Shown here piece after piece: positions 56,901-64,000 of a DNA stretch of 64,000 nucleotides (positions are counted from its first letter, which is position 1; the number at the start of each line of letters is the position of its first letter). The notes below the pieces were generated by a model. The model saw nothing but the letters and a program-made list of their open reading frames with translations, was not told the origin of the DNA and did no database searches. Source of the stretch: Caenorhabditis elegans (lineage: Eukaryota > Nematoda > Chromadorea > Rhabditida > Rhabditidae); NCBI RefSeq assembly GCF_000002985.6, contig NC_003279.8, positions 13,764,001 to 13,828,000 on the forward strand, given 5' to 3'. The translations under genes and the position numbers were made by a program.

Positions 56901-59900
56901 ATGAAAATCAACCAAATCTCACGACAAAATGCACAGAATCGCAAATTTTCGTAAAAACCGTCTAGATAGAGGTAATAAGGGTCGCTGAGCTCGAATTTCG
57001 TATGGAAAAGTCTCGAAAATTGAGTTTGAATATACTTTTTCCTAATTATTAGGAAAAATCTTTTTTCTAATGATTTTAAGTGTCAAAATCGAATTCCTCA
57101 CTATTTTCTGCTATAGTAGGCTTTTTTCTGAGACCTCTAGCGTTGATTTTGAAATTTTCGGGTTGCGGTAGCCCCAAAAGTACGCATTTGCCCTTCGTGC
57201 ACCATATCCTCCGACAAAATGCACAGAAATTCAAATTTTCGTAAAAACCACCTGGTTAGGGGTAAAAATAGGTGCGGAATTCGATTTTCACCATGAAAAT
57301 TCTGGAAAATCAATTCAAAACTCACCCTATGAACTCCACTGGGTAATTTCTTGGATTCCGGCGTCTTTTTCAGTTTTTTCAACGATTCTTTTCGCTCCAT
57401 CTCCTCAATATTATTATCATACGTGGATTGATTGATTTTCCGTTCATCCAACATTTTTTGAAGGGCTAATTGTAGTTTTTCAGTCTCTTTTTTACGGGAA
57501 AGTGTTCCTAATCCTTCGATAATTGTTGTCAGAAGTGGCATTGGATAGGTGATGTGTGGAGAGCAAAAGAGCACAAGTTGGGCACTCTGAAAATTGGGAA
57601 TTTTAGCTTTTTTCCGGACTTTTAGCTCCAAAAATTCAAAAATTGAGTGGTGGAAAATTTGAAAAATTCAAGTTTTTAATATCAAAATTCGAATTCCCCT
57701 CACTTTTCAACCCTAGAACCATTTTTACGGAGCCTCCAGCGTTAATTTTACTAGTTTTGGGTTACTGTAGCGCCAAAAGTACGCAATTTCTCATCCGGAC
57801 ACCCGATCTTACGACAAAATTCACAGAAACTCAAAATCGTGCGGAAACCGTCTAGATAGGGGTAAATTGGGGCGCTGAATTCGAATTTCGCATCAAAGAC
57901 TGGTAAAAATGAACGTTTTCAGCTTTTTTGACGCAAATTTCAATTTTGACGCAATTTTTCCGAAAATTAAGCTTTCTGGCAAAATTTTCATACGGAAATT
58001 CGAATTTCTTGCCGTTTTCCAATCTTTCAGGCTTTTTTTCAGCTTTCTAGCACTAAATTTGAAAATGTTGGGGTACTGTAGCCCCAGAAGTACGCAATTT
58101 CTCGTCCGGACACCGGATCCTACGACAAAATGCACAGAAACTCAACATTTTGCGAAAACCGTCTAGATAGGAGTAAATTGGGGCGCTGAACTTGAATTTC
58201 ATATGGAAAACTGGTAAAAATCAATACTTTCAGCTTTTTCGGCGCAAATGCCAATTTTTTCTGAAAGTTAAGCTTTCTGAGAAAAGTTTCATGAGGAAAT
58301 TTGAATTCCTTGCCGTTTTCCCATCTATTGGGCATTTTTCCAGCTTTCTAGCACTAAATTGGGAAATGTTGGGTTACTGTAGCTCCAAAAGTACGCAATT
58401 TTCGGTGAAGGCACCGTATCATACGACAAAATGCACATAAACTCAAAAATTTGCGAAAAAGTCCAGATAGGGGTAAAATTAGGCGCTGAGCCCGAAGTTC
58501 ATAAGGAAAATCGTCAAAATCGCCATTTTGTCGGGAAATTAAGACTTTTCATAATTTTTACCTCGACTTTTACGAATTCATACTTTATTGTTAGGAAATT
58601 CGAATTCCTCGTAATTTTTTACCCCTTATGGCTATTTTCTGGGCTTCTAGCGTTAATTTTAAGTTTTCCGGGGTACTGTAGCCCCAAAAGTACGCAATTT
58701 CTCGTTCGGACACCCGATCTTACGACAAAATGCACAGAAACTCAAAAATTTTGCGAAAAAAGTATTTTTTGGGGTAAAAAAGGCGGCTGAACTCGGTTTT
58801 TTCAGTGATTTTTCCGAAAATTCAAGTTTACCTGCATAAAAATGCCCTTTAAATTCAATTTTTCCAGCGTTTTTTGTCTCTCAAAAACACTAAATTTTCG
58901 TAATCCTTTCGAATCATTGAGCAACACAAAAATATCATTTCCACACGTGGAAACATCCAAAATATCATAATCCAGCTCAGCGCAACACGTCACACGTGAC
59001 GTCTCCATTTCCACGACACAGATCCGTGAGCCTGCTGTGGAGACGACGAGGCTCCGCCCACCACCATTGTCCACGTGGATTACATGGATCTTTTGCAGTG
59101 ACACATCTTGATTGTCCGGGTGGAGTCCGCAGAATTGGGCGGAGTCTGTTGGGAAGGCGGAGCGAAATGAGATGGGCGGTGCACGGGGTATTTGACCGGA
59201 TTGACGGTATTGATGGGTTCTGAAATTGAAAAAAATATTTTGGGATTTTTTGTGAAAAAAATTTTTAGTGTCGATTTACGGGGAAAATCAAAATTTTTGA
59301 AAAAAAGTGTGTCAGTGTGTTGATTTACGAGAATTTTGTCATATTTATTGAAATTTTTTCAAAAATTCAAAAATTTTTAAAACTATATTCTTCGTGTAGA
59401 TTTACAAAAATTTTCAATAATTAAAAAAAAAATTTTCTGATTTTTTAAATTAAAAATTTGGAAAAAAAGTTTCAGTGTAGATTTAAGAGCATTTCTTGGA
59501 TTTTTTGCGAGAAATTTCGTGTAGATTTACGGGGAAATTCAAAATTTTTGAAAAAAATGTGTCAGTGTTGATTTACGAATTAATTGAAAAAAAAAATTTT
59601 GGTGTCGATTTACGGGGACATTTTGAAGAAAAAATAAATGTTTTGGAAAATCAAAAACTGAAAAAAAAAAGTATTTTCTATTTTTTTGTGTAGATTTACG
59701 AAAATGTTCAATAATTTTTTAAAAATTCATTTTTTTTCAAAAAATTTCTGCAAAATTATGTTTTAGTGTAGATTTACAAGATTTTTTAATTTAGTTTTTC
59801 AGAAACTTTTCGGAAAACTCATCTTTTTTTCTTTTTTTTCGTGTAGATTTACGAAAATTTTGAATATTTTTTTTCAAAAATTTTTGAATAAAACACAAAC

Positions 59901-62900
59901 GTTTCAGTGTAGATTTATGAGAATTTTTCTAATTTTTTTGAGAAATTTTCAAAAAATGAAAGAAAAAATGTTTTTCTTCTATAATTTCGTGTAGATTTAC
60001 GACGAATTTCCATTATATTAAAAAAAATTTTTTTTCAATTTGTGAGAAAATACACATTTGCAACAAAGAAAAACATGCTTCAGTGTAGATTTACGAGATT
60101 TTTTAAATTTTATATAAGTGATCGACACATTGTTTTTCAATGTTCGTGTAGATTTAGAAGAAAAATTGCAACTTTTCAACAAAAAAAAAATGGCTCAGTG
60201 TAGATTTACGAGAATTGCATTTTTTCAGAGATTTTTCAACAAAAAATCAATCACTTTTTCTACTTTTCCGTGTAGAATTACGAGAGATTAATAAAAAATT
60301 ATTATGTTCCAGTGTAGATTTACGAGAATTTTTTTAAAAAGGAAATTTCATTAAAATATTTATTTTCTATTTTAGATATACAAAAATTTTATAAGGAAAT
60401 TAATTTTTGAGAAAAGAAGCATTCGTGTAGATTTACGGAAACTATTTTTTGTTGGGTCTCTTTTTTTTTTTGAAAAACCTCGTAAATCTACAGCAAAACT
60501 TGAAATTTCAATTTTTTGCAAAAATTTCCAGAAAGTTTCAGACATTTCTGAGGAAAACTTTTTTTTTCGTAAATCTACATCAAAACTCAATTTTTCGAAT
60601 TTTTGAGATCTTTTCGAGAAAAATTCCTAAATGTTGTTTGGAATTCAAATTTCGTGTAGCTTTACGAAATTTTAGGTGTTTTACCTATAAACAACTCCAA
60701 CCAAATTCGCTTCCCATAACCTTCCATTGGGTCTCGCAGCGACAATAAAAGCACTTTCTCCGTGTACATAACACGCACCAAGTGGTGCCGGAGAGCTTCT
60801 CGTCTTCTTTCCCACTTGTTGAATCGTTCCGGACTCCACGTGGAAAAGATGGGCGGCTAGTGACGTGGCAATCAGTACGTGCGATTGAAGAGTATCGATT
60901 TGAATAATCTCTCCATCGAATTTCATCAATTTCTGATGGGCGGCTCGGAAAACGGAACGACTTGTTAACCGATGACAATGTAGAGTACCGGATGAGTGTC
61001 CAGAATATACAGTTTTCAAGTCGGCAGACCATGAGAGAGCTGTTACACGATCAGGGCTCCGAGCATCACCGGGTGTTGAGTAGATCAGTGTTGGTGGTTG
61101 ACCATTGTTGAGTTGAGCCACTGAAACACGTCCACTATCACCTCCAATTGCCATTAGTTCTTCCGATGGGCTTACTGAGATCTGGAATTATATTATTCAC
61201 TAAAATTATGGTTTATCAAAAATAAATCGTTCTAGAACTAAAATTATCAAATTCAAGCAATAATATTGTATAAAAATTAGTACCGCATATAGTAATTATG
61301 GCAATAAAACGATAAAGTACCAATCAGGGGTGTGCGGCAAATTTGCCGAATTTGCCGTTTGCCGAGCTCGGCAAATTTGCCGAGCACGGCAAATTTCAAA
61401 AAATTAGATTTGCCGAATTTGCCGAGCTCGGCAAATTTCGAACTTTGCCGCACACGTCAAAAATTTTACAGTACAATTTTGACTAAAATTATTGATTTTT
61501 TCGCCAAAAATTTAGTAAAATGACACAAAATTGAGTTAGTTTTATGCTTAAGCAGACATACTACACGGAACTAATTCAGAAACCAGATGTGTGTTAAGAA
61601 TTCGGTAGTTTTGGTGTTCCAAAAAACATCAAAAATTATCAAAATTTTCCGAGTTTGTTAAGCACGGCAAATTTGCCGAATTTGCCGAGCTCGGCAAATT
61701 TTGAGATTTGCCGCACACCCCTGGTACCAATACGGTCTATACCGTATTAATACTATACCGTACTAATACGTACTAATGGTCTATAGGATCATGTACATTA
61801 CGATACTACTACCCTCTTTCGGGTGTTAATACAATGCTATACGGTACTGTCATTCAATAACACCTTAGGGTACTAGTCAGAGGTGGGTGGATATTTTCTA
61901 ATAATGAATTTATCAATAAGTATTGATGTAGTTATTCTGGAAGAAATGTATCCGAACAAAAGAGTAACTATTAAGCAACATTTTAATATGATAAAACCTA
62001 GAAAAACTACAAGTTTTCTGTATAAACGATATGCAAGTCCATTATCCGATATCCGTAATATCCGATATCCGATGTTGCTCGGCTAATAAGTTTTAAGGTC
62101 TCGGTAAGGAAAACTTGTAGAATTTTTCTAGGTTTTATCATATTAAAGTGTTGCTTAATAGTTACTCTTTTGTTCGGATACATTTCTTCCAGAATAACTA
62201 CATCAATACTTATTGATAAATTCATTATTAGAAAATATCCGAAAAAATATCGGCATAGTAAAAATATATGGTATTATGCTATACGGTATTAATATAATAT
62301 GGTAAGGGACTAATACGGCACTGATACAGTACTAATGCAGACCAATATGACCATACCAGACTATAATACTTTATAGCACTAGAACAGTACTATAAATAAG
62401 GTTCTAATATGGTACGGCATAATTTCTATACGTTGATAATACTCTGCCGTAATAATATGGTCTATAGGATACTAACACGGTAGTGTACTTAACTAATTTA
62501 TAACTATACTTATACCGAAATAATTAGTACGGTACTAGTAACATACGGTACTCGATACAGTACTTATACGATCTACTAATGTCGTCTATATCGTAGCCCT
62601 GGTTTTCAGCCCTGGTCTCATTTTGAAAGAATCGATTACTTGGCAAGAGGGATATCAAATACTGGATCATATTCTTTTAGACCTCAACAGTTAACCAAAC
62701 AGTTTTTGTTGAGGGTAAGTTCTTCTTGTAAGTTCAAAAATCTGTTATACTGCATTTCAGGATGCTTGGCAAAAGTTCCATTTTGGATTTGTGCAAGTTG
62801 CACTAGCAGACGCTGAGGATGGTGTCATGTGGAGTAAACCTACACCATTCCCATGATTCGCAAAAAATTTTCCCGTGGTGGAGAGTTGAACTTGGAATAG

Positions 62901-63981
62901 GATTAAAGCTGGCCCACAGTTTCCAAGAGGTACTAATACAGTCTATACGGTATTAATACATCAAATAAACTAACTAGTAAATTTTAGAAACATAACAGTT
63001 AGTAGCAATTATTTAGATTATTGATAAAATACAATTGTTAGGTGTTTATATAATCATTAACTGCCAGCTGTTATTAAAACATATCCCCACAGTCAACCGG
63101 TTTTCTTATCATACCACCACCTAACTAATTATCACACTATTTATTGTTGTATCGGGGGTTATTATATCATACTATCACATTTTCATTCAAAAACTAAAAA
63201 TTGCTCGAAAATTCGGATTTTCGACCTATTTTCCACTTGGAATTCAGTTATTCGTTCAAATTTTCACATTTTCAATGTAATAATATGATTTTCAAAATCT
63301 TACCGTACTAATTTGGCCATCGCGTGTCGTGAACACCTGTACAGGTACCGGAGCACCCGAATTCGTTCGAGATCTCGATTTGGCGGCATATCTCGAGAAA
63401 ATATAGACGGATCCCGTCGACGTGCCAAGGCACAGAGATTTCGATGTACTCGCCACACATGTGTACTGAAACAACATTTTGGCATTAGAGCGTATTTGCA
63501 GACAGCCAAAAATTACCTTAACCCGTTTCGTAGAGTTTGCCGGAAATGCGAGCTCATCCAGTGACGTCAGTTCGACGAGAAAATGCGTCGGAATTCGATC
63601 GATACTGTAAGGAAAATCGATTTTTCGGTGAGTTTTGCAGTGGAGCGCGTTTGAATTTGAGAGGTTTGGCGGGAATTAAAAATTTTTGAAATTGTTCAGT
63701 AAAAATTTTCGGATATTCATGGGGTTTTATCCGCAAAAGTACATAGTTTTCGATGTTTTTGTGGATTTTCGCATTAGAGCGCATTTGCAACGGGGAAAAT
63801 TTGAAATTTCAGCGAAATCGCAGTGGAGCGGACTTGCAACGACTGAAAATTGAAAATTTTGCAGATTTTTTGTGCTTTTTCACTGATTTTCGATATTTTT
63901 TCGCCGGAAATTCGAAAATTTCGCTTACAAATCGTCGTGGCTCCCCCTGGAAGTTGATTGTACCTCATTGACACCTTCCAT
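50996..63981 (-). CDS. HPS5-like WD40 protein with C-terminal RING-H2 finger
   Basis: Ten exons on the minus strand: 63981-63929, 63604-63517, 63465-63304, 61181-60685, 59219-58832, 57586-57326, 56358-55671, 53881-53037, 51458-51295 and 51227-50996. They join in phase to 1125 residues; human HPS5 has 1129. The N-terminal 390 residues form a WD40 propeller with HPS5 features: CLGTSTGSVYIFS, VTALSWSADLKTVYSGHSSG, and RPNGRLWEANLVG followed by THQYR (human RPGSRMWEVNFDGEV then THQF). Similarity continues through NLKGIFMQSAQLVLF and a helical segment. Residues about 520-830 look disordered. A Cys pair (CATCGMH, CPKCEM) lies in exon 8. The last exon encodes CPMC-x19-C-x-H-x2-H-x2-C-x8-CVAC, a RING-H2 like those ending VPS8/VPS41. 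HPS5 is a BLOC-2 subunit for lysosome-related organelles. Another possible relative is TECPR2, whose propeller is similar. An upstream out-of-frame ATG lies at 63988, and coding could extend beyond the window. Confidence 0.82.
51459..52300. other. Part of HPS5 intron 8; promoter side of nested gene
   Basis: Less AT-simple than its neighbours. A short direct repeat, ATGTTCATTATnAGTTTTAGGTAT, occurs at about 52012 and 52048. No coding signal was accepted upstream of 52358. Confidence 0.55.
52312..52319 (+). promoter_or_regulatory. TATA-like box of nested microprotein gene
   Basis: TATATAAG lies 39 bases before the ATG at 52358, with an acceptor-like TTTCTCTACAG ending 2 bases before the start codon (52346-52356). 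Confidence 0.45.
52358..52546 (+). CDS. Predicted 62-residue single-pass membrane protein nested in HPS5 intron
   Basis: An intronless frame on the plus strand inside the HPS5-like gene's intron 8. It has a polar N-terminal half with four Cys (CPTHC, then C), a single hydrophobic helix (LFFLLGFVTTAVLVIGFLLY, about residues 37-56) and a short charged tail NANREDF. ATG comes 2 bases after an acceptor-like site and 39 bases after a TATA-like box. No family recognised. Codon use and the clear helix favour a gene, but the length alone does not prove it. An in-frame upstream start is possible at 52328, but it lies before the acceptor. Confidence 0.5.
   Translation: MSVPNSGCPTHCQNVIHISDEPITTAPPTICLKYRLFFLLGFVTTAVLVIGFLLYNANREDF
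52791..52990. repeat. Near-perfect hairpin with ~78 bp arms
   Basis: Left arm 52791-52871 and right arm 52914-52990 are reverse complements apart from a T-run length difference. Outer ends read TATTATCAAAATATATAAAC and its complement; inner ends are GCTCCTCCCATT/AATGGGAGGAGC, with a loop of about 42 bp. It resembles a recently inserted fold-back MITE. Confidence 0.93.
53910..55615 (-). repeat. ~300 bp family: six minus-orientation copies
   Basis: Copies at about 53910-54115, 54215-54420, 54520-54720, 54810-55010, 55105-55310 and 55400-55610, spaced 285-305 bp in HPS5 intron 7. On this strand they share the host gene's sense orientation. Confidence 0.92.
56395..57295 (+). repeat. ~300 bp family: three full plus copies and one fragment
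   Basis: Copies at about 56395-56590, 56685-56895 and 57085-57295, with a fragment at 56910-57010. HPS5 intron 6. Confidence 0.9.
57685..58800 (+). repeat. ~300 bp family: four plus copies
   Basis: Copies at about 57685-57890, 57990-58195, 58290-58495 and 58590-58800 in HPS5 intron 5, antisense to the host gene. Confidence 0.92.
59265..60670. repeat. GTGTAGATTTACG dispersed tandem motif
   Basis: The 13 bp word GTGTAGATTTACG (or near variants) occurs about 20 times at intervals of 40-90 bp in HPS5 intron 4, nearly always in the same orientation, and twice inverted at the right end (CGTAAATCTAC, 60480-60580). Sequence between is AT-rich and unrelated. Confidence 0.88.
61325..61723. mobile_element. 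hAT-type MITE, 399 bp
   Basis: Ends CAGGGGTGTGCGGCAAAT and its complement ATTTGCCGCACACCCCTG (one interior difference), flanked on both sides by GTACCAAT (61317-61324 and 61724-61731), an 8 bp target duplication as in hAT elements. The interior is made of CGGCAAATTTGCCG and GAGCTCGGCAAA palindromes. No transposase. Confidence 0.95.
61732..62600. repeat. TACGGTACTAATACGGTCTA degenerate repeats
   Basis: Words such as TACTAATACGGT, CTATACCGTATTAATA and GGTACTA recur irregularly in both orientations. A fold-back element sits inside at 61889-62240. Confidence 0.8.
61889..62240. mobile_element. Fold-back element with ~130 bp arms
   Basis: Left arm 61889-62018 and right arm 62109-62240 are reverse complements with few differences; both arms encode the same short frame (MNLSISIDVVILEEMYPNKR). 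The 90 bp loop contains ATCCGATATCCG repeats. Likely a terminal-inverted-repeat element without a transposase. Confidence 0.9.
62625..62945 (+). pseudogene. Possible two-exon gene fragment, origin unknown
   Basis: The stretch has coding-like composition unlike its surroundings. One piece up to about 62713 (FERIDYLARGISNTG) ends at GAGG|GTAAG, and after TTTCAG (62760) a second reads DAWQKFHFGFVQVALADAED and ends in TGA after PTPFP. I do not recognise the family. It may be a decayed fragment carried by a mobile element. Confidence 0.35.
62946..63303. other. Remainder of HPS5 intron 3
   Basis: AT-rich. The word GTACTAATACAGTCTATACG at 62932-62951 belongs to the repeats described at 61732-62600. 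No gene is seen. Confidence 0.55.
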
Positions 63982-64000
63982 TCTGCATCTGGAATTGATT

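Overview
The window is nematode DNA, almost certainly Caenorhabditis elegans (right arm of chromosome I). It has short exons bounded by the worm acceptor TTTTCAG, many introns of 45-60 bp beside long repeat-filled ones, and starts directly after trans-splice-like acceptors. The two exons at 28739-30140 encode a protein that matches the 138-residue C. elegans Ap4A hydrolase NDX-4 as I remember it. No database search was possible; all exon models were joined by hand, using reading phase and splice consensus.

Left third (1-28200, plus strand): the 3' part of a SCAPER-like gene (2-7773), an ataxin-10-like gene (9071-14677), then a CC2D1/Lgd gene with four DM14 domains and a C2 domain (14899-28165). 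The first intron of the CC2D1 gene holds a complete Ser/Arg-rich gene on the opposite strand (15781-17402).

Middle (28200-38300): ndx-4 on the minus strand (28739-30140); a 2.0 kb terminal-inverted-repeat element (31082-33105) that carries broken copies of rpt-6 and a glrx-5-type glutaredoxin; and an RCC1L-like gene on the minus strand (33391-38212), whose last intron holds a tRNA-derived SINE.

Right (38500-63981, all minus strand): a YccV/HspQ-domain membrane-anchored protein, the MAEA/GID9 subunit of the CTLH ubiquitin ligase, the IER3IP1/Yos1 secretory protein, and an HPS5-like WD40 protein with a C-terminal RING-H2 finger. A 62-residue membrane-protein gene lies on the plus strand inside an HPS5 intron.

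About half of the window is repeat. The main family is a roughly 300 bp unit with about 50 copies in both orientations, recognised by conserved blocks around TACGCAATTT and ACAAAATGCACAGAA. Others are a short palindromic GGTTGAGGCT family, 102 bp palindromic MITEs, a hAT-type MITE with a perfect 8 bp target duplication, two fold-back hairpins and several minisatellites.

The genes are not one pathway. Several are housekeeping or trafficking genes: ER-Golgi transport (IER3IP1), endosome/ESCRT (CC2D1), lysosome-related organelles (HPS5), ubiquitin ligase (MAEA) and mitochondrial ribosome/GTPase (RCC1L). The most unusual feature is the gene-capturing transposon, followed by the SINE flanked by 161 bp direct repeats.
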